A stretch of 34,049 nt of DNA from Bacteroidaceae bacterium (GTDB lineage Bacteria > Bacteroidota > Bacteroidia > Bacteroidales > Bacteroidaceae), in contig JAFXZK010000024.1 of assembly GCA_017541265.1 (NCBI GenBank), forward strand, positions 1-34,049, written 5' to 3'. The notes under the pieces were generated by a model. It saw only the letters and a list, made by a program, of their open reading frames with translations, searched no databases and was not told the DNA's origin. This document shows positions 14,845-22,817 of the stretch, one piece after another (positions within the stretch are counted from its first letter, which is position 1; the number at the start of each line of letters is the position of its first letter). The position numbers were made by a program, and so were the translations under genes.

Positions 14845-15984
14845 ATGAATGGAGAAATGAAAGGAGAAATGAATAAACCAAGATATGATATATTAGACGG
14901 GTTGCGTGGTGTGGCGGCATTGATGATTCTGTTGTACCATGTCTTTAACGATGCGAAGAGTTTCTTTGTATGGCCGACACCTGTGGGCGAAATCTATCAC
15001 AGCTTCCTGGGTGTGGATTTCTTCTTCATACTCTCTGGCTTTGTGATGGGATACGCCTATGACAGGCAATGGAAGGACGGCATGACGCTGGGCGGCTTCA
15101 TCAAGCGCCGTCTCATCAGACTGCATCCTATGGTGGTTATGGGCGCAGTGATTGGTTTGGTTGCCTTTGTGGTACAAGGTTGCACGAAATGGGACGGCAC
15201 GGAGGTCACGGTGCAGGCGCTGATGCTTGCCACATTGCTTGGTTTATTCCTGATTCCCTCGCCCTCTGGCATAGATGTTCGCGGCAACACCGAAACTTTT
15301 CCTCTCAATGGTCCGCACTGGTCGCTCTTCTTTGAGTATATTGGCAGCCTGCTCTATGGTTTGATGTTGCACCGCCTTTCCACCAAGTGGCTCAGAGTTT
15401 GGGTGGCTTCCAGCATCATCACTATCGCTGGCTTTGCCCTGCTGACCGACGACGGAGGGATAGCCTACGGATGGTCGTCCGAGCCGTTGAACCTTTGCGG
15501 CGGTGCCCTTAGGATGCTCTACGCCTATCCGATGGGTCTCCTGATGGCGCGTGTCTTCCGTGAACGCCAACCGAAGCCGCTGCACGGACACATGTTCCTC
15601 CTTTGCAGCCTCATGCTGATTGTCCTGCTGGGACTTCCTTTCCTGGGCGACAAAGACGTGGAAACAATTTACCAACTGGCATGCATCTTCTCTTTCTTCC
15701 CGACGATTATCTGGTACGGTGCTCGTGGGGTTGTGACAGGCTGGAGGCAAAGGGCTGTCTCTTTCCTTGGCCGCTTCTCCTACCCTCTCTATGCCGTCCA
15801 TTTCCCCCTCGTCTATCTTTATATTGCGTGGGTGCAGCGAAGCGGATATACATACGCAGGGTACTCCCAGCCTTGGGCGGCAGCACTCGTCACGCTTGTA
15901 GCTTCTCTGCTGATAGCCACAGTTTGTATGCTCTTCTACGACGAACCGATAAGGAGATGGCTAAGCAAGAAAAGCCGCAACTGA
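14845..15984 (+). CDS. Acyltransferase 3 family integral membrane protein
   Basis: The protein has about 379 residues and roughly ten membrane helices. It begins KPRYDILDGLRGVAALMILLYHVF, the AT3 signature with the Arg and His needed for acyl transfer, followed by FIKRRLIRLHPMV, the second typical basic motif. Such proteins acylate (often acetylate) sugars of surface glycans in the inner membrane. The target is unknown. ATG 14845 is preferred; ATGs at 14857 and 14869 are possible, and longer starts have no membrane or family match. TTTG near 14779 and TATGTTTA near 14798 give a weak promoter. Its last 24 bases overlap the convergent FAD gene. Confidence 0.88.
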   Translation: MNGEMKGEMNKPRYDILDGLRGVAALMILLYHVFNDAKSFFVWPTPVGEIYHSFLGVDFFFILSGFVMGYAYDRQWKDGMTLGGFIKRRLIRLHPMVVMGAVIGLVAFVVQGCTKWDGTEVTVQALMLATLLGLFLIPSPSGIDVRGNTETFPLNGPHWSLFFEYIGSLLYGLMLHRLSTKWLRVWVASSIITIAGFALLTDDGGIAYGWSSEPLNLCGGALRMLYAYPMGLLMARVFRERQPKPLHGHMFLLCSLMLIVLLGLPFLGDKDVETIYQLACIFSFFPTIIWYGARGVVTGWRQRAVSFLGRFSYPLYAVHFPLVYLYIAWVQRSGYTYAGYSQPWAAALVTLVASLLIATVCMLFYDEPIRRWLSKKSRN

Positions 15985-17604
15985 CTCGGCACAGCGCTCA
16001 CCATCGATAGCGGCGCTTACGATGCCGCCTGCATAGCCGGCGCCTTCTCCACAGGGGAAGAGGCCGGCTATTCGTATATGCTGCAAGCTCTCGGCGTCGC
16101 GAAGGATGCGGACAGGGCTGCTGGTTCTTGTCTCAACGCCTATGACTGTTGCCTCGGAGGTGAGGAAACCATGCTTCTGCCTTCCCCAAAGCTTGAAGGC
16201 TTCGCGAAGACGTGTGCTGATAAACTCCGGTAACCAGAAATGCAAGGGGCTTGCAATTAAGCCCGGCGCGTAGGATGAAGCATTGAGACTGGCAGAGAGG
16301 CGACCGTTCACGAAGTCTGTCATCCTTTGCGCGGGTGCCGTCTGCTGCCTGTTTGCCTGCAGCCAGCACTGCCGCTCAAGCTCCTCTTGAAGATAAAGGA
16401 GAGACAACGGCGAACTGTCAAATTGTTCAATTGTCAAATTGTCAAATTGCTTCGCGTCTTCCGGCCTAATCTCCACCACCATGCCGCTATTGCTCCAGCG
16501 TCCGCCCCTGTTGGACGGACTCATGCCATTCACCACGACCTGTTCCGGTCCGCTTGCCGCAGGCACAACGAAACCACCTGGGCACATGCAGAAGCTATAC
16601 ACGCCGCGCCCCTGCACCTGCGTCACGAGGCTGTATTCAGCAGCAGGCAGCCACTTCCCCCTACCCTGCCTGCTATGATACTGTATCTGGTCGATAAGTT
16701 CGGCAGGATGCTCCAGACGGACACCTATGGCAAGTCCTTTCGCCTCGATGTCGATGTCTGCCTCTGCAAGGTATCGATATACGTCGCGGGCGGAATGACC
16801 TGTGGCGAGGATGACGGCAGAGCATTGACCATTGAGCATCGACCATTGACCATTAGGAGTTTCGGCTTCAATGCCGACAACACGCCCTTTATATTGGTCA
16901 ATGGTCAATGGTGTTCCGCCTGAGCCTGAGCTTTGCGAAGAATGCTCAATGATAAGCTTTGTCATCTTCGTCTGGAAGTGTACTTCGCCGCCGCAGTCGA
17001 GAATCGTCTTGCGCATGTTCTCAATGACACGCGGCAGGCGGTCGGTACCGATGTGGGGATGGGCGTCGGACAGGATGGCAGGGCTTGCGCCGTGCTGCAC
17101 GAATATCTGCAGGATGCGGTCGGTGTTGCCGCGTTTCTTGCTTCGCGTGTAAAGCTTGCCGTCGCTGTACGCCCCCGCCCCACCTTCGCCGAAGCTGTAG
17201 TTGCTTTCAGGGTTGACTTGCTGCTCCGTGCGGATGCGGGCAATGTCCTTCTTGCGCTCACGCACGTCCTTGCCCCTCTCTATGACTATCGGTTTGAAGC
17301 CCAGCTCGATGAGTCGCAAGGCAGCAAACAAGCCGCCCGGTCCCGCACCCACGACAATCACTGCGGGGCGTTCGCTTACATTATTATATATATAAGGCTC
17401 GAAGTCGAGCAAAGGCGGCTCCTCATTGACGTATGCCCTCACCGTCAGGTTGACATATATTGTTCGCTGCCGTGCGTCGATGCTTCGCTTCAACACCTTC
17501 ACCGCCTGTGCCTCAATGCCCTTTTCCTGCCGGAGATACGCGATGATGCTCTGCTCGTTGTATGCCTGCTGCGGCAGAATGCGCAAGTTTAATTCATTGA
17601 CCAT
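15961..17604 (-). CDS. FAD-dependent oxidoreductase-like protein (COG2509 type)
   Basis: The 547-residue protein has an N-terminal domain of about 80 residues, then the dinucleotide-binding motif VVGAGPGG (84-91) followed by VIERGKDVRERKKDI, the stretch NYSFGEGGAGAYSDGKLYTR, and near the C-terminus LFPCGEGAGYAGGIVSAAIDG, which closes the FAD site. Substrate is unknown for this family. Three short tandem repeats lie in frame within the gene (16417-16449, 16823-16855, 16894-16912) and add peptides such as QFDNLTIEQFD and NGQWSMLNGQ. The start codon itself lies in a fourth repeat (17595-17622). The gene's end overlaps the acyltransferase gene by 24 bp. Confidence 0.88.
   Translation of the reverse strand: MVNELNLRILPQQAYNEQSIIAYLRQEKGIEAQAVKVLKRSIDARQRTIYVNLTVRAYVNEEPPLLDFEPYIYNNVSERPAVIVVGAGPGGLFAALRLIELGFKPIVIERGKDVRERKKDIARIRTEQQVNPESNYSFGEGGAGAYSDGKLYTRSKKRGNTDRILQIFVQHGASPAILSDAHPHIGTDRLPRVIENMRKTILDCGGEVHFQTKMTKLIIEHSSQSSGSGGTPLTIDQYKGRVVGIEAETPNGQWSMLNGQCSAVILATGHSARDVYRYLAEADIDIEAKGLAIGVRLEHPAELIDQIQYHSRQGRGKWLPAAEYSLVTQVQGRGVYSFCMCPGGFVVPAASGPEQVVVNGMSPSNRGGRWSNSGMVVEIRPEDAKQFDNLTIEQFDSSPLSLLYLQEELERQCWLQANRQQTAPAQRMTDFVNGRLSASLNASSYAPGLIASPLHFWLPEFISTRLREAFKLWGRQKHGFLTSEATVIGVETRTSSPVRILRDAESLQHIRIAGLFPCGEGAGYAGGIVSAAIDGERCAESVAAFLA
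16417..16449. repeat. Octamer array GTCAAATT x4 inside the FAD gene
   Basis: Units are GTCAAATT, GTTCAATT, GTCAAATT, GTCAAATT. The period of 8 passes through all frames, yet the gene stays open. Confidence 0.85.
16823..16855. repeat. Heptamer array CATTGAC x4.7 inside the FAD gene
   Basis: Units are CATTGAC, CATTGAG, CATCGAC, CATTGAC and CATTA. A second, inverted copy of the motif (TTGGTCA, ATGGTCA, ATGG) follows at 16894-16912. Confidence 0.85.
16894..16912. repeat. Short heptamer array ATGGTCA inside the FAD gene
   Basis: TTGGTCA, ATGGTCA and ATGGTG are in reverse orientation to the array 40 nt earlier, so the two could pair as a hairpin in the mRNA. Confidence 0.65.
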
Positions 17605-17622
17605 TGACCATTAACCATTGAC
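17595..17622. repeat. Heptamer array CATTGAC x4 spanning the FAD gene start codon
   Basis: Units are CATTGAC, CATTGAC, CATTAAC, CATTGAC. On the minus strand most units contain an ATG (GTCAATG), each in a different frame. Confidence 0.85.
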
Positions 17623-17634
17623 TGTTTCTAACGG

Positions 17635-17642
17635 CAAAGGTA
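17635..17642 (-). promoter_or_regulatory. -7 box of the FAD gene
   Basis: The minus strand reads TACCTTTG, 30 nt before the ATG at 17604; the leader is mostly the heptamer array. Confidence 0.6.
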
Positions 17643-17703
17643 CGACAAAATAATTGAAAAACGCACATGTTGCATCGTAAAAAAGCATGTCTCTGTTATA
17701 ACT

Positions 17704-17783
17704 CCCTGTACTTATCGTCATAAGTCCCTGTACTTGTCGCCATAAGTCCCTGTACTTATCGGAATAAGAACAGGGACTTTTTT
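17704..17783. repeat. 22-bp direct repeats x3 ending in a terminator-like hairpin
   Basis: The unit CCCTGTACTTATCGTCATAAGT repeats with a 22-bp period from 17704, 17726 and 17748 with two or three changes, no spacers. The last unit pairs over 15 bp (one mismatch) with ATAAGAACAGGGACT (17764-17778), followed by TTTTTT. No plus-strand gene ends here. Confidence 0.75.
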
Positions 17784-17861
17784 CGATATTCCTACTTCTT
17801 GTAAATCAGGGACATTCCCTTGTCGTACCATTGTCAACGGCAGATAAAAGGTGAAAAAGTG

Positions 17862-17901
17862 AAAAGGTTAACATTTTAACACTTCAACTTTTTAACCTTT
17901 T
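17862..17901. repeat. 10-bp inverted repeat upstream of thrA
   Basis: AAAAGGTTAA (17862-17871) and TTAACCTTTT (17892-17901) flank 20 nt and end 12 nt before the -7 box. It might be an operator or merely a product of the heptamer-rich spacer. Confidence 0.5.
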
Positions 17902-17913
17902 GACTTTTTTTTG

Positions 17914-17921
17914 TACCTTTG
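17914..17921 (+). promoter_or_regulatory. -7 box of thrA
   Basis: TACCTTTG lies 24 nt before the ATG. The short leader carries AAGG just before the start and no leader peptide rich in Thr/Ile codons. Confidence 0.62.
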
Positions 17922-17945
17922 CACGCGAAATGTAAAAGAGCAAGG

Positions 17946-20369
17946 ATGAAAGTACTGAAGTTTGGCGGGACGTCGGTCGGTTCCGTTGAGAGCATACTGA
18001 GTGTAAAGAGGATTGTGGAGCGGCAGACAGAGCCGGTCATTGTCGTGGTGAGCGCATTGGGCGGCATCACGGACAAGCTCATCGTGACGAGCCAGATGGC
18101 AGTCAATGGCGACGCAAGTTATCAGAAGTTTTTCGACGAGATAAAGGAGCGGCACGAAGCCATGATTGACGCGGTCATCCCTGCGGGCGAGGCAAAGGAC
18201 AGGCTTTTGGCGACTGTAGGGGAACTGCTCGAAGAACTGCGTAGCATCTATCAGGGTGTCTTTCTTATCCGCGACCTCAGCCCCAAGACGCAGGCCGCCA
18301 TCGTGTCCTACGGTGAGCGCATCAGCAGCCTTATCGTGGCGACGCTCATCGATGGTGCAATGTGGTACGACAGCCGCGAGTTCATCAAAACAGAGTTCAA
18401 GGCAGGCAAGAACAGGCTTGCCAGGGAACTGACGAATCATTTGACAATTTCACAATTTCACAATTTCACAAATCGTGCCGTTGTTCCCGGCTTCATCAGC
18501 TCTGATGCCGAGAGCGGCGAGACGACGAACCTCGGGCGCGGCGGCAGCGACTACACAGCAAGCATCATCGCTGCGGCTCTCAATGCGAGTGTCCTCGAGA
18601 TATGGACTGACGTGGACGGCTTCATGACTGCCGACCCGAAGGTTATCAGTTCGGCTTACGTCATAGAGGAGCTGAGCTATATCGAGGCGATGGAGCTTTG
18701 CAACTTCGGCGCAAAGGTCGTCTATCCGCCCACCATCTACCCCGTCTGCATCAAGCACATCCCCATCCTCATCAAGAACACCTTCAACCCAGACGCGCCC
18801 GGCTCCATCATCAAGGACACCCCGAAAGACGACACACGAAGCATCAAGGGCATCTCCAGCATCAAGGGCACGACGCTCATCACCGTGGCGGGCCTGTCGA
18901 TGGTCGGCGTGATTGGCGTGAACCGACGCATCTTCACCTGTCTTGCGGACAATGGCATCAGCGTCTTTATGGTGAGCCAGGCTTCGAGTGAGAACAGCAC
19001 GACGCTGGGTGTGCAGGACGAGGATGCTGACGAAGCCTGCCGTGTCCTCGACGAAGAGTTCCAGAAGGAGATTGAGGACGGTTCGATGTTCCCGATGCAC
19101 ACGGACAGAGGCCTTGCCACGGTCGCTATCGTTGGCGAGAACATGCGGCATGTGCCAGGCATTGCCGGCAAGCTCTTCGGCACGCTCGGTCGCTCGGGCA
19201 TCAGCGTCATTGCCTTTGCCCAGGGTGCCAGCGAGACGAACATCTCCTTCGTCATCAAGCAAGACTTCCTTCGCAAGGCACTCAACGTCATACACGACTC
19301 GTTCTTCCTCTCCGAATATCAGGTGCTCAACCTCTTCATCTGCGGCGTGGGAACAGTTGGCAGCAGCCTCTTAGAGCAGATACATCAGCAACAGGAGAAG
19401 CTGAAGCGCGAACTGAGATTGAAGCTCAATGTCGTTGGCATAGCCAGCAGCCGCAACGCAATGTTCACACGCGAAGGCATCAATTTGGAGAACTTCCGCG
19501 AACAGCTTGCCGCCTCTTCTGCGAGCAACATCCAGCGCCTGCACGACGAGGTGATTGGCATGAACATCTTCAACAGCGTCTTTGTGGATTGCACCGCCAG
19601 CCCTGAAGTGGCTGGGCTGTATGCCGACTTTCTGGAGCACAACATCAACGTCGTGGCGGCGAACAAGATTGCGGCAAGCGGCGACTTGCAAGGTTACCGC
19701 CTCCTTAAGGAGACAAGTAAAAGGCGCGGCGTGAAGTTCCTCTTCGAGACAAACGTCGGCGCTGGCCTGCCCATCATACGCACCATCAACGACCTTCGCA
19801 ACTCCGGCGACAAGGTTCTGCGCATCGAGGCTGTCTTGAGCGGTACGCTTAACTTCATCTTCAACACCATCAGCAAGGACATTCCTTTCAGCGAGACAGT
19901 GCGCATGGCACAGGAAAAAGGCTACAGCGAACCTGACCCGCGCATTGACTTGAGCGGCAAGGATGTCATCCGCAAGCTTGTCATCCTTGCACGCGAGGCT
20001 GGCTACGAGATAAGCCAAGAGGACGTGGAGGCCAAGCTTTTCATCCCGCAGTCGTTCTTCGAGGGAACACTTGAGGACTTCTGGAAGAACCTGCCGTCGC
20101 TCGACGCTGGCTTCGAGGCACGCCGCCAGGAGCTTGAGAAGCAGAACAAAGTTTGGCGCTTCGTGGCGAAACTCGAAGATGGCCATGCCAGTGTCTCCCT
20201 TCACGAGTTCGACAGCACCCACTCGTTCTATAAGCTCGAGGGCAGCAACAATATCGTCATGCTCACCACGGAACGCTACCGCGAATACCCCATGCTCATC
20301 CAGGGCTACGGAGCAGGAGCAAGCGTCACCGCCGCCGGCGTCTTCGCTGACATAATGAGCTTGGCATAA
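17946..20369 (+). CDS. thrA: Bifunctional aspartate kinase/homoserine dehydrogenase I
   Basis: The fused enzyme catalyses the first and third steps from aspartate toward threonine and methionine. The 807 residues run: aspartokinase with KFGGTSVGS (5-13) and GRGGSDYTAS near 200; paired ACT-like regulatory segments (GISVFMVSQASSENSTT and GISVIAFAQGASETNISF); then homoserine dehydrogenase with the NAD(P) motif FICGVGTVGSS, VAANKIAAS and ETNVGAGLPIIRT. Residues about 166-176 (HLTISQFHNFT) are encoded by an octamer tandem repeat within a variable surface loop. ATG at 17946 follows AAGG. The stop codon overlaps the next ATG by one base, so the MFS gene is translationally coupled. Confidence 0.96.
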   Translation: MKVLKFGGTSVGSVESILSVKRIVERQTEPVIVVVSALGGITDKLIVTSQMAVNGDASYQKFFDEIKERHEAMIDAVIPAGEAKDRLLATVGELLEELRSIYQGVFLIRDLSPKTQAAIVSYGERISSLIVATLIDGAMWYDSREFIKTEFKAGKNRLARELTNHLTISQFHNFTNRAVVPGFISSDAESGETTNLGRGGSDYTASIIAAALNASVLEIWTDVDGFMTADPKVISSAYVIEELSYIEAMELCNFGAKVVYPPTIYPVCIKHIPILIKNTFNPDAPGSIIKDTPKDDTRSIKGISSIKGTTLITVAGLSMVGVIGVNRRIFTCLADNGISVFMVSQASSENSTTLGVQDEDADEACRVLDEEFQKEIEDGSMFPMHTDRGLATVAIVGENMRHVPGIAGKLFGTLGRSGISVIAFAQGASETNISFVIKQDFLRKALNVIHDSFFLSEYQVLNLFICGVGTVGSSLLEQIHQQQEKLKRELRLKLNVVGIASSRNAMFTREGINLENFREQLAASSASNIQRLHDEVIGMNIFNSVFVDCTASPEVAGLYADFLEHNINVVAANKIAASGDLQGYRLLKETSKRRGVKFLFETNVGAGLPIIRTINDLRNSGDKVLRIEAVLSGTLNFIFNTISKDIPFSETVRMAQEKGYSEPDPRIDLSGKDVIRKLVILAREAGYEISQEDVEAKLFIPQSFFEGTLEDFWKNLPSLDAGFEARRQELEKQNKVWRFVAKLEDGHASVSLHEFDSTHSFYKLEGSNNIVMLTTERYREYPMLIQGYGAGASVTAAGVFADIMSLA
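18443..18474. repeat. Octamer array CACAATTT x4 inside thrA
   Basis: Units are GACAATTT, CACAATTT, CACAATTT, CACAAATC. It keeps the frame and sits before the conserved VVPGFISSD strand. Confidence 0.85.
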
Positions 20370-21547
20370 TGGACAAGCTTTGGAACAGCAACTACTTGAA
20401 GGCGTGGAGCGCGAACTTCATGCTCTATTTCTCCTTCATGGTGGTGACTCCGCTCTTCCCTCTTTACTTAAGCGAAGTGTTCGGTGCTACCAAGGACGAG
20501 ACGGGCATGGTGCTTAGCGGCTATGCATTGACCGCTTTGCTCATACGTCCGTTTGGCGGATTCTTTGTCGATTCCTTTCCACGAAAAGCTGTGCTGCTTG
20601 TCAGCTACGGTCTCTTTGCATTGTTCTTTGGAGGTTATCTCGTGGCAGGTTCCCTACTCTCTTTCTGTATCCTGCGTACACTTCACGGCGCACCAATGGG
20701 AGCTGCAACGGTTGCAAACAATACCGTGGCCATCGATGTCCTGCCTTCCTGCCGACGGGCAGAAGGAATAGGCTACTATGGTCTTAGCAACAATCTCGCC
20801 ACAGCTATTGCACCTACAATAGGAATGCTCCTGTATCAGTGGAAAGCAGACTACGACCTCATCTTCATCGTTTCCCTCATCACGGCAAGCATCGGGTTTG
20901 CTATCAATTGCACACTACAGACCCCCTCTAACTCCCCCTCTAAGGGGAGGACTTTAGACCTCCTTTCCCTCGACCGCTTCCTCCTCCTGAAAGGCTGGCC
21001 GGAAGCCGTCTGCATGGCTTGCTACAGTTTTTCCTATGGTGTGGTGAGCACCTATATTGCCATCTATGCCAAGCAGGAGCTGGGCATCACTACAGGTACA
21101 GGTCTTTTCTTCACACTGCTTTGTATTGGCCTTATCTCGAGCCGTTTGGTCGGTGCAAGAGGGTTGAGGAAGGGAAAGGTGGCGGAGAATGCCACTCATG
21201 GTGTACTCATCTCCCTTATTGGCTATTTTGTGTTCGCCGCCTTCCACAATGCCTGGGGCTTCTATGGTGCAGCTTTTATCGTAGGTTTGGGCAACGGGCA
21301 CATGTTTCCGGCCTTCCAGACCATGTTCATCAACCTTGCTCCGAACTCACAACGTGGCACAGCCAACGGCACCCTGCTCACATCTTGGGACATCGGTTTC
21401 GGCATCGGCATCATCCTTGGTGGCATAGCGGCAGAATGCGTTTCCTATGGCACAGCCTTTTGGATAGCATGGATAGGTAATGCCTTGGGGGTCATCCTTT
21501 TCTTCGCCTACGCCCGCCAGCATTTCCTCCGTAACAAACTACGTTGA
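20369..21547 (+). CDS. Major facilitator superfamily transporter
   Basis: The 392-residue protein has twelve predicted membrane helices in two halves, with the MFS loop 2-3 motif GGFFVDSFPRKAVLL. Substrate is unknown; coupling to thrA (TAATG overlap) makes an amino-acid or related efflux role possible but unproven. Residues about 185-195 (TPSNSPSKGRT) in the cytoplasmic loop between helices 6 and 7 come from a G/C palindromic repeat, a place where an insertion would be tolerated. The gene ends 13 nt from the convergent TPR gene. Confidence 0.9.
   Translation: MDKLWNSNYLKAWSANFMLYFSFMVVTPLFPLYLSEVFGATKDETGMVLSGYALTALLIRPFGGFFVDSFPRKAVLLVSYGLFALFFGGYLVAGSLLSFCILRTLHGAPMGAATVANNTVAIDVLPSCRRAEGIGYYGLSNNLATAIAPTIGMLLYQWKADYDLIFIVSLITASIGFAINCTLQTPSNSPSKGRTLDLLSLDRFLLLKGWPEAVCMACYSFSYGVVSTYIAIYAKQELGITTGTGLFFTLLCIGLISSRLVGARGLRKGKVAENATHGVLISLIGYFVFAAFHNAWGFYGAAFIVGLGNGHMFPAFQTMFINLAPNSQRGTANGTLLTSWDIGFGIGIILGGIAAECVSYGTAFWIAWIGNALGVILFFAYARQHFLRNKLR
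20922..20955. repeat. G/C palindromic repeat inside the MFS gene
   Basis: CTCCCC (20932-20937) and GGGGAG (20944-20949) pair near the centre, preceded by CCCCCTCTAA. Read in reverse it aligns with the copy in the pnuC-like gene. Confidence 0.7.
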
Positions 21548-21560
21548 AAACAAGCCTCTG

Positions 21561-22817
21561 TCACTTTGGGTTCAAGAGGCGGTCTATCTCGACGAACTCA
21601 TCTCCGAGGTTAAGGTTAAGATAGATACGATAGAGTGCAGGTGCCCAGCGGTCCATCTTCTCAGGCTGCAGACGGCGGACCATTTCCATGCAGGGACGTG
21701 CCTGCCGATAGAGTTCCTGAGTCCGTTGCTTGTCTATGGCATATTGTGGATTATTGCTGTCCTTGCAACTCTTTTCATGCGAGATAACAGCCATGTTCAG
21801 ATAAGAGATGCCTTTGTTGTAGTAGGCGTCGGCGAAGTCCCTTTGGCGTTCGATGGTGCTGTCGGCATAGGCGATGGCAGCTTCATAGTTCTCTTCCGAA
21901 AGGTAGCTTTTCGACTTCGCATAGAAGTGAATGGCTTTGCCGCCCGTTTTCCCAATGAGTCTGTCTGCCAGCTTCCTTTCCACATCAAACCTCCGGTGCG
22001 CATAACACCAGTCAGCCAACTGGACAAAGAAGTAATCGTGGAACGGATATTTGACGACACCCTGCTGGAGTGAAGCGACCCACATACTGTCGTTCTTCAG
22101 GCTGGCATAGGAGCGGACTTTGTATTCCTGCAGGACGGCAGCTGTAATGGAGTCGGTATGTGGGATTGCTGCATCTACATGTTTGATGGTTCCTGCATAA
22201 TTGTCAACCTGAAATGCGGAAAGCGTTGCCCAAAGCACAGCATGGGGATAAAGCGTGTCGGGCTGTTCCTTTCCTGGATAGGAGCAATAGAGGTCGAAAA
22301 AAGGATAGGCGGCGGCATAGTTTTGCTTGGCAAGGAAAAACTTGCCGCCGCCGTATATGTTGCGACGATGCTCGAGACGCTTAACCCGTGTCTTCTTCTG
22401 CAAGCGCGGACGTACGTTGCCTTTGGCATCGGGCAGGACGTCGACGCTGTCGCAAAGCCGCAGCTGCCCGTACATGTCGCGGAGCTTGTTGAAGAACTTG
22501 ACGGTGTCGTAGGCTTGTTTGAGGAAAGCCTTCCTGTTCTCCACGCCGTTGAGCGACTCCTCGAGCAATGCGGCAGTGTAATAGATGTTAGCCTTCTGCT
22601 TGTTCTTCAGCTCCGGACGGCTCAAAGCTCCAAGCAAAGCACCCAGAGCGGCATCCTGTCCGCTCTGGTTCTTGATTGCCGTCCTGGCATTCTTATAGAG
22701 CGTAGAAAGCCGTTCCTGCTTCGGCTGCTTCTCTTTCTTCTCTTTTGGAGAGACAGAACAAGGGGCAAGGAGCAAAAGCAGAAGAGTAAGGAGTGTAATC
22801 TTAGAACACTTCATCAA
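21561..22817 (-). CDS. Secreted TPR protein (second of a pair after gyrA)
   Basis: The 418-residue protein starts MMKCSKITLLTLLLLLLAPC, an export signal. LAPC resembles a lipobox but Pro before Cys is unusual, so lipidation is doubtful. TPR-like helical repeats follow a Lys-rich linker (KEKKEKQPKQ), including KSYLSEENYEAAIAYADSTI and DAYYNKGISYLNMAV. No catalytic motif is seen. Its start overlaps the end of the preceding TPR gene by 17 bp, indicating coupled translation. The function is unknown; a periplasmic scaffold is a reasonable guess. Confidence 0.82.
   Translation of the reverse strand: MMKCSKITLLTLLLLLLAPCSVSPKEKKEKQPKQERLSTLYKNARTAIKNQSGQDAALGALLGALSRPELKNKQKANIYYTAALLEESLNGVENRKAFLKQAYDTVKFFNKLRDMYGQLRLCDSVDVLPDAKGNVRPRLQKKTRVKRLEHRRNIYGGGKFFLAKQNYAAAYPFFDLYCSYPGKEQPDTLYPHAVLWATLSAFQVDNYAGTIKHVDAAIPHTDSITAAVLQEYKVRSYASLKNDSMWVASLQQGVVKYPFHDYFFVQLADWCYAHRRFDVERKLADRLIGKTGGKAIHFYAKSKSYLSEENYEAAIAYADSTIERQRDFADAYYNKGISYLNMAVISHEKSCKDSNNPQYAIDKQRTQELYRQARPCMEMVRRLQPEKMDRWAPALYRIYLNLNLGDEFVEIDRLLNPK

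Noticed and set aside
17704-17783. CRISPR-like array
   Set aside because: Copies are directly adjacent with no spacers, only three units, and no cas genes are nearby.
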